Assembly: GCF_918814575.1 (NCBI RefSeq)
Contig: NZ_CAKKNS010000006.1
Location: forward strand, 1-64,000
Origin: Periweissella fabaria
GTDB taxonomy: Bacteria > Bacillota > Bacilli > Lactobacillales > Lactobacillaceae
Direction: 5' to 3'
Length of the DNA stretch: 64,000 nt
The notes under the pieces were generated by a model. The model saw only the letters and a program-made list of their open reading frames with translations. It was not told the origin of the DNA and made no database searches. The position numbers and the translations under genes were made by a program. Positions within the stretch are counted from its first letter, which is position 1, and each line of letters begins with the position of its first letter. Positions 17,763 to 28,962 of the stretch are shown here, one piece after another.

Positions 17763-19100
17763 CTATTCTTCAGTATCTTCAACAACTTCTGGAATTAACT
17801 TAGTAATTTCAAATTCATTGATGTACGCATTATCGTAGTCCAATGCTTTAATTTCAAAGTTAGCCACATGCATCACGTCACCGGTACGGAAATCTGGTTC
17901 ATGATTAAGGACATATCCTGTTAAAGTTACCGCTTCATCTTCTTCGAAATCTTTAATATTAACATCAAAGTAGCGTTCCAAATCATAGAGCGAAACTTTT
18001 CCGCTTACTTTGTACTTGTAGTTTCCTAATTTTTGAATATAATCATCGGCAACATCATCGATTTCATCGCGAACTGATCCAAATAATTCTTCATAGATAT
18101 CCTTATCTGTAATCAATCCTGATGTTCCACCATATTCATCAACAACAATTGTAATTGGTGCCCGTTTAGCAACCATTACTTTAAGGACATCATGCACGTC
18201 CATATTTTCAGGCACAGCTGGAATGTCACGCATAATTTTAACGACTGGTTCAGAATCATCAATTCGACCTTGACGAATTAAATCATACGTATAGACATAT
18301 CCAATCACCTTATCTTTGTCACCATCGGCAATGATTGGCAGGCGTGAGTAACTTTCTTGAATATAAATTTCAAGTGCTTCATGAATCGTTGTGTCAACAT
18401 CCACTACACACATTGATGTTCGGTCAACCATAATATCAACTGCAACCTTATCATTCATATCAAAGGCCCGTTCCATAAATGTTAAATCTTCTTCATCCAA
18501 TTCACCCGCCTTAGCAGCATTTTTAGATAATGATAAAATTTCATTTTGTGAATAGATGTCTTCATCAGCTGCCGTTGGATATCCAAGTAAATGAGTAAAC
18601 AAATTAGCAGTCCGATCCAAGATGAAAATCAATGGGTAAAGGACAATATGGAAAAACCGTACTGGCCGTACAATGAGTAATAAAATTTTAACCGGATCAG
18701 CAATCGCAATATTTTTAGGCACCAAGTCGGTAAAAACCGCGTGAATAACTGTAAATAATAAAATTGCGATAATTGATGAAATTCCTTGGGCCACATTGGC
18801 TGGTAGAATTCCACTTGCAATGATTGCATCAGCAATCGTAACCTCACCAATCCACCCTAAAATAAGACTCGTAAGGGTAATTCCAACTTGCGCAGTTGAA
18901 AGGTATTCAGTTAAATTTTCTGTCATGTGAATAGCAGCATCAATTAAACGTGTTGAGCCTTTACGTTCTTCCTTAAGAGAGCGCAAAGCACTAACTCGCA
19001 CACGTACCAATGCATACTCTGTTAGCGTAAATAAAACAGCTAACATTAACACTAATACAATGACAACGACATTAATTAAATAAGACGGACCAGGTTCCAA
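17763..19100 (-). CDS. CNNM/CBS-domain membrane protein, CorC/HlyC-like (hemolysin family)
   Basis: About 445 residues from TTG 19098-19100. The order is a CNNM (DUF21) transmembrane region with three or four helices (about 1-180), a CBS pair (DRTSMCVVDVDTTIHEAL... then PAVPENMDVHDVLKVM; about 200-320), and a C-terminal CorC_HlyC domain (YKVSGKVSLYDLERYF). Relatives take part in Mg2+ or cobalt efflux/homeostasis; the old name hemolysin is not a function claim. The TTG start is chosen because AGAGG lies 10 bases upstream and because the promoter -10 at 19144-19149 excludes the frame's longer start. It is a monocistronic unit with its own terminator. Confidence 0.9.
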   Translation of the reverse strand: MEPGPSYLINVVVIVLVLMLAVLFTLTEYALVRVRVSALRSLKEERKGSTRLIDAAIHMTENLTEYLSTAQVGITLTSLILGWIGEVTIADAIIASGILPANVAQGISSIIAILLFTVIHAVFTDLVPKNIAIADPVKILLLIVRPVRFFHIVLYPLIFILDRTANLFTHLLGYPTAADEDIYSQNEILSLSKNAAKAGELDEEDLTFMERAFDMNDKVAVDIMVDRTSMCVVDVDTTIHEALEIYIQESYSRLPIIADGDKDKVIGYVYTYDLIRQGRIDDSEPVVKIMRDIPAVPENMDVHDVLKVMVAKRAPITIVVDEYGGTSGLITDKDIYEELFGSVRDEIDDVADDYIQKLGNYKYKVSGKVSLYDLERYFDVNIKDFEEDEAVTLTGYVLNHEPDFRTGDVMHVANFEIKALDYDNAYINEFEITKLIPEVVEDTEE

Positions 19101-19143
19101 GACGGTAAACCTCTTTTCATAATAAATTTTTTTGGTAATACAT

Positions 19144-19172
19144 ATTATAGCACGCCAACATAAAACGACCAA
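19144..19172 (-). promoter_or_regulatory. Promoter of the CNNM/CBS gene
   Basis: On the minus strand, TTGGTC (19167-19172) and TATAAT (19144-19149) are 17 bp apart. The predicted start lies about 40 bases before the TTG codon. Confidence 0.8.
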
Positions 19173-19217
19173 CAAAACTATTATGTTTCAATGATCAATA
19201 TTATTGACGTTAACAAA

Positions 19218-19256
19218 CAAAAAAAGCACAATGAGAAAACTCATCGTACTTTCTTG
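19218..19256 (-). terminator. Terminator after rpmG
   Basis: On the minus strand, AAAGTACGATGAG-TTTT-CTCATTGTGCTTTTTTT folds with one mismatch and ends in a T run. Confidence 0.88.
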
Positions 19257-19269
19257 TTAGTAAATTTAA

Positions 19270-19419
19270 TTACTTAGTTTCACGGTGTAAAGTAACCTTA
19301 CGATCACGTGGGCAGTACTTGTTAACTTCAAGACGGTCAGGGTTGTTCCGACGGTTCTTATTTGACAAGTAGTTGCGTTCACCGCATTCAGTACATTCTA
19401 AAGTAATGTTAATGCGCAT
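19270..19419 (-). CDS. rpmG: 50S ribosomal protein L33
   Basis: The protein has 49 residues, a normal length. It is a small basic large-subunit protein. The N-terminus [25 protein letters not shown] and the end [16 protein letters not shown] match the Firmicutes L33 type that keeps CxxC and one downstream Cys. GGAGGG lies eight bases before ATG 19419. It follows the penicillin-binding protein gene on the same strand with about 120 bases between, and ends in a terminator. Confidence 0.97.
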   Translation of the reverse strand: MRINITLECTECGERNYLSNKNRRNNPDRLEVNKYCPRDRKVTLHRETK

Positions 19420-19542
19420 GTCAAAACCCTCCAGTATTAATTTCTCAATAAATCTAGGGGGTGGCTAATTTCTTAGCACACGCTCCCTCAACTCAAACTA
19501 TAATACCAGAAATTAAATTCAATTACTAGCCCTATTTGAGTT

Positions 19543-21621
19543 TTATTGCTTATCGTCTTTATTTGGTGTGTATCCTTTGACCGTTGACTTATCATTGACA
19601 TATTTGAAGTAGGCATTATAAATATCCATCGCCATATTAATATTCAAATTTGATCCAAAGTTTGATTGCGGACCATTTGGCATTGCCAAAGCAATTGCAA
19701 TATTAGATCCTGGAATATAAGTAATCAAACTCAAAGTCAAAGTCGGTTGACCATCAGTAAATGTTTCGGCCGTCCCCGTCTTAGCGTATGGGGTTGGTGA
19801 AATTTTGGCTAATGCTTGCCCTGTCCGACGAGGATTAGGACCATCAACAACTTGTTGCATCCCCTCAGTAATAACTGCTCGTTGTTCTGGTGTCCAGCCA
19901 ACTGAATTCAAAATTTTAGGCTGTACAGTCGTTTGAATGTTACTTAATTTACCTTGCGAATTTGAAGCTGCAATTGATTGCACTACGTGTGGTTGCATCC
20001 GGTAACCACCATTGGCAATTGTTGAAACATATTGTGCTAATTGTAATACAGTGTAAGCATCGTATTGACCATATGATTCCATCAACGCTTTCCCTAAATC
20101 CGCACGACCACTTGGTCCCACAATCCCAGCTGATTCACCTGGCAAGTCAATTCCGGTCTTAACTCCAAGACCAAATAAATTGAAGTTGTTACGCATAATT
20201 TTGAATAAATCTGGGTTAACATCTTTCAAGCCCATTCCTGGGTGGTATTGCGTACCACCTTCTCGTAATGCTAATTGCATCATATATGAGTTTGATGATA
20301 CTGCTAACGCTGTTTGTGCGTTAATTGGCACGACTCCATTACGGTTCCAGTCAGAACTCATCGCTGGTGTCCCCGCAATTTTGATTGGTTGGTCATTAAT
20401 AATGTTATTGGTTGGGCTAATCACCCCTAACTTCAAACCACCAGTAACCATTGCCGGCTTAACTGCTGACCCCATAACAATCGCTTGGTTAATTGCGCCT
20501 AAGGCATTTGAAGTAACCTCACCTGTCTTGGAATCACGGTTAACTCCCGCGATTCCATAAATACCACCAGTGTATGGATTCATCGCTACCGCATAAGCTC
20601 CAGAGGTTAAACCACCAGAGATATTCTTACGGAGTGTTTCTTCCATGGCTGCTTGGAATTTTGCATTAATCGATAAAACTAAGTTATCACCCTTACGGCC
20701 AGGATAACCTTCAACCGCATTGACAATTTTATTGTTTGAAGCCGTTTCAAATTCGGTTTGACCTTTTGTTCCCTTCAAAACAGGTTCATATTGTTTTTCA
20801 AGGTAGCTTTGTCCAACTGAGTCATTACGTGAATATCCCTTACTTAACAAGACATTCAAATTATCTGCTGGTAATCCAACTTTTTCAGAAGAAACTGTTC
20901 CGATAACTGCTTGAATTGACTTACCTTGTGGGTAGTCTCGTTTCCAAGCAGTTGAGATAGAAACGCCTGGCATTGAGTTTAAGTGTTCACCGATTTCGGC
21001 AATTGACTTATCACTCACACCACCTTCTTTAATATAGGTCGTTGATAATTGATATGCACCTGTCATCTTTTGAAAGATCATCGCCGCATTTTCTTGCTCA
21101 TCTGATAATGCATAGCGCTTTGGATGATTGAAAACTTCTTGTAATTGCGCTTTATATTGCGCGTTTGGCCCTAAAGCTTTAAAGTTCTTAATATTTGAAT
21201 TAATTTCTTTAGCAGTCGCACTATCAGCTAACAAGTAATCAGCGACTGTTCGTTTCGCCAATTGGGATGTATCGACATTTAAATACCGACCTAACCGATT
21301 AGCAGTATCATACATCTGGCTACTTAAAACATTAACCCCTTTAGTATATGAAATCGCCTTAGCTGCTTTATTACCAACTAAAACTTGTCCAGTTGAGTCA
21401 TAAATCATCCCCCGCTGTACATTTGTCGTTTCAACTAAGGTATCCGTCCGACTGACATCCGCTACAAAGAAGGCCCCTTTGGAAATTTGTAAATAATAAA
21501 GTTGTCCAATCAAGGCTGCAAACAAAGCAAAAACAACTGCTAAAATCAAATTTAACCGAAATGGTAAATCTGAACGATACCCCTTTTTCTTACGTGCTCG
21601 ACGTGTAAATCGATTTTCCAT
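19543..21621 (-). CDS. Class B penicillin-binding protein (PBP2B-like transpeptidase)
   Basis: About 692 residues from ATG 21621, set by GGGAG upstream. A short basic cytoplasmic tail (RFTRRARKKKGYRS) precedes one transmembrane helix (LNLILAVVFALFAALIGQLYYL). A PBP dimerisation domain follows (about 60-330). The transpeptidase domain has SxxK as SAVK at about residue 393, SxN as SSN at about 450, and KTGT (AKTGTAET) near residue 630. The enzyme crosslinks peptidoglycan outside the membrane, probably in septal or peripheral growth. No PASTA domain is visible. It lies upstream of rpmG and is divergent from the yfhO-like gene. Confidence 0.93.
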   Translation of the reverse strand: MENRFTRRARKKKGYRSDLPFRLNLILAVVFALFAALIGQLYYLQISKGAFFVADVSRTDTLVETTNVQRGMIYDSTGQVLVGNKAAKAISYTKGVNVLSSQMYDTANRLGRYLNVDTSQLAKRTVADYLLADSATAKEINSNIKNFKALGPNAQYKAQLQEVFNHPKRYALSDEQENAAMIFQKMTGAYQLSTTYIKEGGVSDKSIAEIGEHLNSMPGVSISTAWKRDYPQGKSIQAVIGTVSSEKVGLPADNLNVLLSKGYSRNDSVGQSYLEKQYEPVLKGTKGQTEFETASNNKIVNAVEGYPGRKGDNLVLSINAKFQAAMEETLRKNISGGLTSGAYAVAMNPYTGGIYGIAGVNRDSKTGEVTSNALGAINQAIVMGSAVKPAMVTGGLKLGVISPTNNIINDQPIKIAGTPAMSSDWNRNGVVPINAQTALAVSSNSYMMQLALREGGTQYHPGMGLKDVNPDLFKIMRNNFNLFGLGVKTGIDLPGESAGIVGPSGRADLGKALMESYGQYDAYTVLQLAQYVSTIANGGYRMQPHVVQSIAASNSQGKLSNIQTTVQPKILNSVGWTPEQRAVITEGMQQVVDGPNPRRTGQALAKISPTPYAKTGTAETFTDGQPTLTLSLITYIPGSNIAIALAMPNGPQSNFGSNLNINMAMDIYNAYFKYVNDKSTVKGYTPNKDDKQ

Positions 21622-21682
21622 GTATCTCCCACCAACTAAACTGCACACCATACTGTACAATTTTCAATTTTTATTTTTCTTA

Positions 21683-21752
21683 TACCTGATATCAAATCAC
21701 TACCTGATAACATTTAACGTTATTTATTGTAACATACTGAATTGAATTCAGT
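21683..21752. promoter_or_regulatory. Divergent control region with palindrome and direct repeat
   Basis: Between pbp (-) and yfhO (+) lies the 17-bp palindrome ACTGAATT-G-AATTCAGT at 21736-21752. A 9-bp direct repeat, tacctgata, occurs at 21683-21691 and 21701-21709. No high-quality -35/-10 pair was assignable for either gene. Confidence 0.45.
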
Positions 21753-21832
21753 TATGCTCTTATACGTTGTTTTAATTTTTTATGGTAAAGTTATCTTAAC
21801 TTAAAACCAAAAAAGGAACGTTAATTTATAAT

Positions 21833-24448
21833 ATGAAAAAATATTTTAATGACAAAAGTTTACCATTGTGGTTAGCTTTTGGGCTACCAATTATTATCAT
21901 GGGTTCTTATTTTGCAACTAGGCATATGATGCCATTTGGTAAATCAACAATTTTAACGGTTGATTTAGGCCAACAGTATGTCGATATGTTTGCCATAATG
22001 CGTAATACATTGCTTCATCATCCGGCAACTTTCCTCTATTCTTTTAGCAACGCCCTTGGTGGTGATATGTTAGGTATTTGGACATACTATTTAATGAGTC
22101 CCCTCAACTTACTTTTATTGTTTTTCCCACCCGCGTTACTACCTACTGGCATCCTCATCTTAACGCTCTTAAAATACGGACTTGCCAGTGTTGCCATGAC
22201 CTGTGTTTTGATTAAAACGCAGCGGCAAACTGGTTGGCTGGCCACAAGTTTCGGCTTAATGTATGCCTTTATGGGGTGGATGATAGCTTACCAACTAAAT
22301 TTACTTTGGTTAGATGCTTTAATTTTATTACCATTAATTATCTATGGCCTTGAAACTTTGTTAACTACGGGAAAATATCGTTACTATGTGATTACCTTTA
22401 CCCTCATGTTAGTAATCAACTACTATATGGCCTATATGATTGCCCTCTTCCTGATTTTATACTGGTTTTGGACAATTTCACAAAACCATTTTTCATGGCG
22501 GCAAATCCGACAAGCATTCATCCGCTTTGCCACAGGTTCCCTCTTAAGTGTTGCTCTAGCAGCAATTAGTTTATTACCAACTTTTTTTCAATTAACCCAA
22601 GGAAAAGGCCAATATAACACTACCAACATTGGCCATTGGATTGAATACAATCCCCTATTTTTCTTTAGTAAGCTGTTTATTGGAAGCTTTAACTTTGCAC
22701 AAATGCCTAGTGGGCAGCCGAATATTTTTATCGCTAGTATTGGGGCCTTTGGTGCTATTTTATATTTCATCAACACCAATATCCGCTGGCAAAATCGTTT
22801 AATTGCGGGCCTAGTAACAGTATTTATATTTTGTTCAATGTTTATTGCTCCTTTGGATTTATTCTGGCACGGTTTACAATTTCCCGTCTGGTATCCTTAT
22901 CGCTTTAGCTTTCTTTGGTCATTTTGGCTCCTTTGGTTAGCAAGTACTAGTATCGATGCCCGCCAACCGTTAAAAATTAAACCATTTATTGCTTTAATTA
23001 GTAGTTTGGGCATTGTCTTTGTAATTGTTGCAGTTACCTTTAGTAAAACTAATTTTATGACCTGGCCACAATTATTAGTAGGTACTGCCTTTGCCCTCTT
23101 AGCGTTAGTCCTATTATTAAGCCCTCGCATTAAAATATGGTCATGGCTGGTTTTATTATTAACAATTACGGAAGTAAGCACTAATGCAATCTGGTGTCTC
23201 AATAACTTTAGCTATTTGACTAAAACCGAATATCAAAACCAAATTAACGCTACCCATGCAGCTCTATCTACCATACCAAATACCAGCACACATTTCTTCC
23301 GTGTTGGCCAAACGTATTCACGTACTAAAGGTGATCCATTTATGCAAGATTATTTTGGTGGCTCTGCATTTAGCTCATCTTTTTCAAAAAAGACCAGTGA
23401 TTTTATGGGGCTAATTGGAAATCCTAACGGCGATAATTATGCGACTTATTATAACGGTACAAAAGTTACCGATAATCTACTTGGTTTCAAATATTTCTTA
23501 GATGCATCAGCGCATTTTGCGACGGCACCAGGAGCACCAGCACGGATGCAAAATACGCAACGGCCAGATTTAATCAGCGACCTGTTCCATGCGGAAACTC
23601 CTGATGTAACTATTTACCAAAACCCAGGCGCCTTACCACTTGGCTTTGCGGTTAATCCAAGTGCATTAAATGTAGCATTAAAAAATGATAATCCATTGGT
23701 TAATCAAACGAATCTCTGGAATAATCTAATTGGGCAACCAAAGCAAACATTGTTCACCCCGATACCATTCTCAAACTTCACCACAACCAATACTAATCGA
23801 CCTCAAAATATTAATGGGGCGTTCTTAACACCTAAAAATTTAGTTAAACCAACGACATTATCGGCTACTTTTACGCCCCAAGATGATAATCCTTATTATT
23901 TAACATTGGGGGCTAACTTAACACCAGATGTCGTGACAATTACCTTAAACGGCCGTATTTTACACACCAACGATGCTTTTAAAGCACCAATCGTGCTTAA
24001 TTTAACTAATATGGCCAAAGATCAGCCACAAACATTAGTTTTCACTTTAAAGAAATCAACCTTATGGCTCCAACAAGTTGGCTTGTATGAACTTAATGCG
24101 CCATTATTACAAGCACAAACTAAGCAACTTCAAGCACACTCATGGCAAATTAAGCACTTCAGCCAACGGAATATTAGAGGCGACATCACCATTCCAGAAA
24201 GCAAGCAATTACTAATGACCACGATTCCACAAGTCCCTGGATGGCACGCCACCGTTGATGGCCAAAGTATTAAAACCAAAACCATCGCAAATATGTTCAT
24301 CGCCGTTCCCGTGACTAAGGGTCACCATACAGTTACGCTTAAATATACGCCACCATTTCTGCTCCTAGGTAGCCTTATTAGTGGGCTGGCCTTATTAGTT
24401 TCGCTGTTTTATATAATGTTCAAACGCTCACAGCAGCTACGTAATTAA
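21833..24448 (+). CDS. YfhO family multi-pass membrane protein (GT-C glycosyltransferase-like)
   Basis: The protein has 871 residues. A hydrophobic N-terminal half (about 1-440) has a dozen or so transmembrane helices. It starts with LWLAFGLPIIIMGSYF and has an acidic VDLGQQYVDM loop typical of the GT-C/YfhO group. A large extracellular soluble domain follows (about 440-835), and a final helix (FLLLGSLISGLALLVSLFYIMF) ends it. B. subtilis YfhO is linked to teichoic acid glycosylation; the substrate here is unknown. It begins close to AAAAAGGAACG and stands alone with its own terminator. The family identification is good and the reaction is inference. Confidence 0.87.
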   Translation: MKKYFNDKSLPLWLAFGLPIIIMGSYFATRHMMPFGKSTILTVDLGQQYVDMFAIMRNTLLHHPATFLYSFSNALGGDMLGIWTYYLMSPLNLLLLFFPPALLPTGILILTLLKYGLASVAMTCVLIKTQRQTGWLATSFGLMYAFMGWMIAYQLNLLWLDALILLPLIIYGLETLLTTGKYRYYVITFTLMLVINYYMAYMIALFLILYWFWTISQNHFSWRQIRQAFIRFATGSLLSVALAAISLLPTFFQLTQGKGQYNTTNIGHWIEYNPLFFFSKLFIGSFNFAQMPSGQPNIFIASIGAFGAILYFINTNIRWQNRLIAGLVTVFIFCSMFIAPLDLFWHGLQFPVWYPYRFSFLWSFWLLWLASTSIDARQPLKIKPFIALISSLGIVFVIVAVTFSKTNFMTWPQLLVGTAFALLALVLLLSPRIKIWSWLVLLLTITEVSTNAIWCLNNFSYLTKTEYQNQINATHAALSTIPNTSTHFFRVGQTYSRTKGDPFMQDYFGGSAFSSSFSKKTSDFMGLIGNPNGDNYATYYNGTKVTDNLLGFKYFLDASAHFATAPGAPARMQNTQRPDLISDLFHAETPDVTIYQNPGALPLGFAVNPSALNVALKNDNPLVNQTNLWNNLIGQPKQTLFTPIPFSNFTTTNTNRPQNINGAFLTPKNLVKPTTLSATFTPQDDNPYYLTLGANLTPDVVTITLNGRILHTNDAFKAPIVLNLTNMAKDQPQTLVFTLKKSTLWLQQVGLYELNAPLLQAQTKQLQAHSWQIKHFSQRNIRGDITIPESKQLLMTTIPQVPGWHATVDGQSIKTKTIANMFIAVPVTKGHHTVTLKYTPPFLLLGSLISGLALLVSLFYIMFKRSQQLRN

Positions 24449-24500
24449 AAAGCGCCTGCCATAACTAAGTTGTCGGAGTAATTCATTACCAAAATACATC

Positions 24501-24541
24501 AAAAGCCTCCTTGAAGAAAAATTCTTCAAGGAGGCTTTTTA
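24501..24541 (+). terminator. Terminator after the yfhO-like gene
   Basis: aaaagcctccttgaagaa / ttcttcaaggaggctttt is a perfect 18-bp-arm hairpin with T run. Its symmetry means it could also serve polC (-), which ends at 24588. Confidence 0.92.
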
Positions 24542-24587
24542 GTAGATTGCTTACTATTATTTGATTACCGTCACAGCGGATTTTAAT

Positions 24588-27500
24588 TTAGAAATCAAAT
24601 AATGATAATTGGTTCTCATCAGGAAGCCCATCTAAAACGTGGTGTGTCGTCATAAACTCAATTAACGTTGATGACACTTTCCCTCGTAATTTTAAGTCTT
24701 CTTTTGAAATAAATTCTTGGTCGGCTCGAGCCGCAATAATTTGCTTAGCGACGTTATCACCAAGACCTGGTAAGGCATTGAATGGGGCAATCAAAGTATC
24801 CCCATCAATTAACCAATCTAAAGCATCTGATTTCTCTAAATCAACCATCTTAAACTTCAAACCACGTTCAAGAGCTTCATTGGCTAATTCCAATACGGTC
24901 AGCGTTTCTTTGTCTTTAGCTGTTACATCGTTACCTAACTTGTAAAGTTCGTTAATAGCCGCTTTAACGCTATCTTTACCATTCGCCATAGCGACAACAT
25001 CAAAGCTATCCGCTCGAACAGAGAAGTACGCACTATAGTAAAGCGTTGGGAAATAAACTTTAAAGTAAGCTACACGTAACGCCATCAAAACGTATGCCGC
25101 TGCGTGGGCCCGTGGGAACATATATTTAATCTTTAAACATGAATCAATATACCATTCTGGCACACCAGCTGCACGCATTTCCGCTTGGTATTCATCACTA
25201 ATTCCCTTACCCTTACGAACTTTTTCCATAATTTGGAAGGCTGATTCCGATTCCATCCCGTAATTGATTAAATCGGTCATGATCTTATCACGAGTCCCAA
25301 TAACATTGGCGATCGTTGCCGTCCCGTCTTTAATCAATTCATCAGCATTCCCTAACCACACGTCTGTTCCGTGTGATAATCCTGAGATTTGGAGTAATTC
25401 AGAGTAATTTTGGGGATGCGTTTGTTCCAACATCCCCCGGACAAAGCGAGTTCCAAATTCAGGTATTCCAAGGGTTCCAGTTTTCGAATAAATCGCATCG
25501 GGAGTCACCCCTAGAGCAGTTGTCCCAGAAAATAAGCTCATCACGCCTGGATCATCCATTGGAATAGTATGCGGATCAATCCCAGACATATCTTGTAACG
25601 TCCGAATCATCGTTGGATCATCATGTCCCAAAATATCAATTTTTAAAATATTATCGTGAATTGAGTGGAAATCAAAGTGCGTCGTTTTCCACGTTGCATT
25701 AATATCATCGGCTGGAAATTGAATTGGCGTAAAATCATAAATATCCATATAATCGGGCACAACTAGAATTCCGGCGGGGTGTTGGCCGGTTGTTCGCTTA
25801 ACGCCAGTCGCTCCTTTAGCAAGCCGTTCAACCTCTGCAGAACGTAATTGCGTTTCCGTTTCCCGCTCAAAAGCTTTAACGTATCCAAAGGCGGTTTTAT
25901 CAGCAATTGTTCCAATTGTTCCCGCTCGGAAAACATTATTCTCACCAAACATAACCTTAGTAAAGTTATGGGCAATTGGTTGGTAATCTCCTGAGAAATT
26001 CAAATCAATATCGGGGACCTTATTCCCTTTGAATCCCAAGAACGTTTCAAACGGAATATTTTGACCATCTCCAACCATGCGAATATGACAGTTAGGGCAA
26101 TCTTTATCTGGTAAATCAAAACCCGATTCATATTCCCCTTTTGTAAAGAATTCACTATATTTACATTCGGTACACCGATAGTGTGGTGGTAATGGATTAA
26201 CTTCTGTAATCCCAATGAAGGTCGCTACAACTGAAGAGCCAACCGACCCCCGAGAACCGACTAAGTACCCATCTTTATTTGACTTTGCAACTAACCGTTG
26301 GGAAATCAAATAAATTACGGAGAATCCATTAGAAATAATTGATTTTAATTCTTTATCAATTTGCTTTTGGACAACATCTGGTAAGGGTTTACCATATAAA
26401 TCCCAAGCTGTTTCATATGTTCGGCGTTCAATCTCTTCATCCGCTCCCGGCATGTTAGGGGTATAGAGTTGATCTTTTAACGGTTTAATATCCTCAATCA
26501 TATCAGCTAATGCATTGGGTGCTTCAACGACAATCTCATGGGCAACTTCTGGACCTAAGAAGCTAAATTCAGCTAATAATTCATCCGTCGTTTTAAAGTA
26601 TAAATCTGGTAAAGTTGTCCGATTAAGCGGATTAGCCCCACCTTGTGATTTAACAATAACATCCCGATACACTCGGTCTTCAGGATTTAAGTAGTGAACA
26701 TCCCCAGTAGCAACAACTGGAATATTTAGTTCGTGACCAATTTGGACTAAATTAGTCAAGATATCTTCCAGCTTGGCTTCATCGGCAATTAGTTCACTTT
26801 CAATTAATGGCGCATACGCTGCCTTAGGTTGCACTTCGATATAATCATAGTACCGCGCTAATTCTTTAGCACGTGGCATCCCTTTTTGCATAATTGCTTC
26901 AAAGACTTCACCCGTATTATCACCGGTTCCAATTAGTAACCCTTCACGATATTGATTTAATAGTGAATGTGGAATCCGTGGTACTCGATAAAAATAACTA
27001 ATATTAGATGTCGAAATCAACTTGAACATATTTTTAAGCCCAGCTTGGGTCTTCGCCAAAATCGAAACATGGTTTGGCCGGGCATGCTTCCAAGAATCAT
27101 TATCCGTCATATGCTCATTTAATTGATCATGGAACGTAATATCATATTGTTCTTTGGCATCTTTTAAGAAGAGCATATTTAACTTACCGGTTGTTTCCGA
27201 GTCAAAAATAGCTCGGTGGTGGTGTTCAAGATTCACACCGAATTTTTTAGCCAAAGTATTCAACCGATAGCTCTTTAAATCTGGATATAAAAACCGGGCT
27301 AACGTTAACGTATCAATCACGGGGTTAGTAATAGGTCCCATGCCATGCCGATCATAGCCGGTGTTCATAAAGCCCAAATCAAACGTTACGTTATGACCAA
27401 CTAAGATGGCATCACCATAAAATTCACGAAACTCACTGAAAACTTGTTCTTCTGATTTCGAACCTTGAACCATCGAGTCGGTAATTGACGTTAAATTAGT

Positions 27501-28892
27501 TGTCGTTTCGGACAAGTGAAAACCAGGATCAATAAACTCTTCAAACTCCGCAATCACGTTACCTTTAACCATTTTAACAGCTGATAATTCAATTACTTTA
27601 TCATAAATTGCTGAAAGCCCCGTTGTTTCCACGTCAAAGATTACATATTCAGTATCGGCGGCGTCTAAAGGAACATGTTTTGGATTAATCCCAATTTCAG
27701 CCCCGTCACTAACCAAGTTAGCTTCCACCCCGTATAACATTTTGATGTCATTTTTCTTTGCTGCAGCAAACGCATCCGGAAAGGCTTGAACACCAGTTGT
27801 ATCAGTGACTGCAATTGCCCGGTGGCCCCATTTACTAGCTTGCTTAACTAAATCACCAATATTATTAGTCGCATCCATTGCCGACATGTTTGAATGCACG
27901 TGTAATTCAACGCGCTTTTCATCCGCTAGGGCTGTATCTTGCCGATTTTCGTGTTCAACAACTTGAATATCATAAATATTGATTACTAAATCATGTTGAT
28001 ACGTATCTTCTTGAACTGATCCCCGAATACGAACCCACATCCCCGGTTTAATATTCTCAAAGAATTTAGTATCTTCATCGTCGCGCGAGAATTTTTTAGC
28101 AATATATGAACTTGAATAGTCTGTTAATTTAAGTGATAGTAATTGACGTTCTGACCGTAAAACACGAACCTCAGAATCAAAAATATAACCTTCGATAACG
28201 ACTGAACGTTCTTCTTGATTAATATCAATCATGCGAGTAATTTCAGCATCATCAGCAATCCGCCGACCTAAGGATAATTTAACATCCCCATTTTGTCCGG
28301 CTGCTTCCATTTTAGCTTGGGCCTGTTGGGTAATTTCACGTTCTTTTTGGATTTGGGCTTCCCGTAATTGTTGAGTTGTTGCTTCATTTAATTCGGCATC
28401 AACTAAAACCTCAAAAGCTACACCATTGATACCTAATCGCCGATAAGCATCACTAATAGCGGCAAGGCCAGTTTGGTTAAAGTAACTCGCCGCAATTTGA
28501 TTTTGAACTTTTAGTTGTAGTTTACGGCCTTGATCAACTACCCCCGCATCAACAATCATCTGTTGCATCCCACCTGATAATTCGGCAAATTGCGCCACAA
28601 ATGGCCAGTATTCCATGACCACTTCATGGGGCTGTTGATTTGGATTGGCTAAAATAAAATTCCACTTAACTTTAGCAATTTTGTTAAAAGCCGTTTGTAA
28701 ATTAATGGCAAATTGCGTCAAAACTGGTAATGACCATAGATTTTGTGTTGCAAAATTAAATTCCCATACTTCTGAAATTTCATGCACTACTACACTGTCA
28801 ATTTGCGCGTCCTGATAAACCGTTTGATCGCTGTTAGCTAAGTTAATTTGTTCTAATAACTTAACAAATAATTCTTGTTTATTTAAACTCAC
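24588..28892 (-). CDS. polC: DNA polymerase III alpha subunit, PolC type
   Basis: The enzyme has 1434 residues, full length for the replicative Gram-positive polymerase. Start is GTG 28892 after AGAAAAGGG. The order is an N-terminal domain, an OB fold (about 205-310), and PHP part 1 from about 327 ([15 protein letters not shown]). An inserted DEDDh 3'-5' exonuclease follows ([11 protein letters not shown] at about 420 and [12 protein letters not shown]), then PHP part 2. The polymerase core has the zinc-like CTEC...CPNC motif and catalytic PDIDLNFSG. The C-terminal helix-hairpin-helix end is [10 protein letters not shown]. The usual proS neighbour is far away in this window. Confidence 0.98.
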   Translation of the reverse strand: MSLNKQELFVKLLEQINLANSDQTVYQDAQIDSVVVHEISEVWEFNFATQNLWSLPVLTQFAINLQTAFNKIAKVKWNFILANPNQQPHEVVMEYWPFVAQFAELSGGMQQMIVDAGVVDQGRKLQLKVQNQIAASYFNQTGLAAISDAYRRLGINGVAFEVLVDAELNEATTQQLREAQIQKEREITQQAQAKMEAAGQNGDVKLSLGRRIADDAEITRMIDINQEERSVVIEGYIFDSEVRVLRSERQLLSLKLTDYSSSYIAKKFSRDDEDTKFFENIKPGMWVRIRGSVQEDTYQHDLVINIYDIQVVEHENRQDTALADEKRVELHVHSNMSAMDATNNIGDLVKQASKWGHRAIAVTDTTGVQAFPDAFAAAKKNDIKMLYGVEANLVSDGAEIGINPKHVPLDAADTEYVIFDVETTGLSAIYDKVIELSAVKMVKGNVIAEFEEFIDPGFHLSETTTNLTSITDSMVQGSKSEEQVFSEFREFYGDAILVGHNVTFDLGFMNTGYDRHGMGPITNPVIDTLTLARFLYPDLKSYRLNTLAKKFGVNLEHHHRAIFDSETTGKLNMLFLKDAKEQYDITFHDQLNEHMTDNDSWKHARPNHVSILAKTQAGLKNMFKLISTSNISYFYRVPRIPHSLLNQYREGLLIGTGDNTGEVFEAIMQKGMPRAKELARYYDYIEVQPKAAYAPLIESELIADEAKLEDILTNLVQIGHELNIPVVATGDVHYLNPEDRVYRDVIVKSQGGANPLNRTTLPDLYFKTTDELLAEFSFLGPEVAHEIVVEAPNALADMIEDIKPLKDQLYTPNMPGADEEIERRTYETAWDLYGKPLPDVVQKQIDKELKSIISNGFSVIYLISQRLVAKSNKDGYLVGSRGSVGSSVVATFIGITEVNPLPPHYRCTECKYSEFFTKGEYESGFDLPDKDCPNCHIRMVGDGQNIPFETFLGFKGNKVPDIDLNFSGDYQPIAHNFTKVMFGENNVFRAGTIGTIADKTAFGYVKAFERETETQLRSAEVERLAKGATGVKRTTGQHPAGILVVPDYMDIYDFTPIQFPADDINATWKTTHFDFHSIHDNILKIDILGHDDPTMIRTLQDMSGIDPHTIPMDDPGVMSLFSGTTALGVTPDAIYSKTGTLGIPEFGTRFVRGMLEQTHPQNYSELLQISGLSHGTDVWLGNADELIKDGTATIANVIGTRDKIMTDLINYGMESESAFQIMEKVRKGKGISDEYQAEMRAAGVPEWYIDSCLKIKYMFPRAHAAAYVLMALRVAYFKVYFPTLYYSAYFSVRADSFDVVAMANGKDSVKAAINELYKLGNDVTAKDKETLTVLELANEALERGLKFKMVDLEKSDALDWLIDGDTLIAPFNALPGLGDNVAKQIIAARADQEFISKEDLKLRGKVSSTLIEFMTTHHVLDGLPDENQLSLFDF

Positions 28893-28934
28893 GTCGTAAC
28901 CCTTTTCTCTAAGTCCTATACCTGGCTAGAAAAC

Positions 28935-28960
28935 AAAAAAGCAGCCCAAGGCCACTTTTT
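28935..28960 (-). terminator. Terminator after the aldo/keto reductase gene
   Basis: On the minus strand, AAAAAGTGGCC-TTG-GGCTGCTTTTTT forms an 11-bp stem with two G-T wobbles and a T run, just upstream of polC. Confidence 0.75.
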
Positions 28961-28962
28961 AA

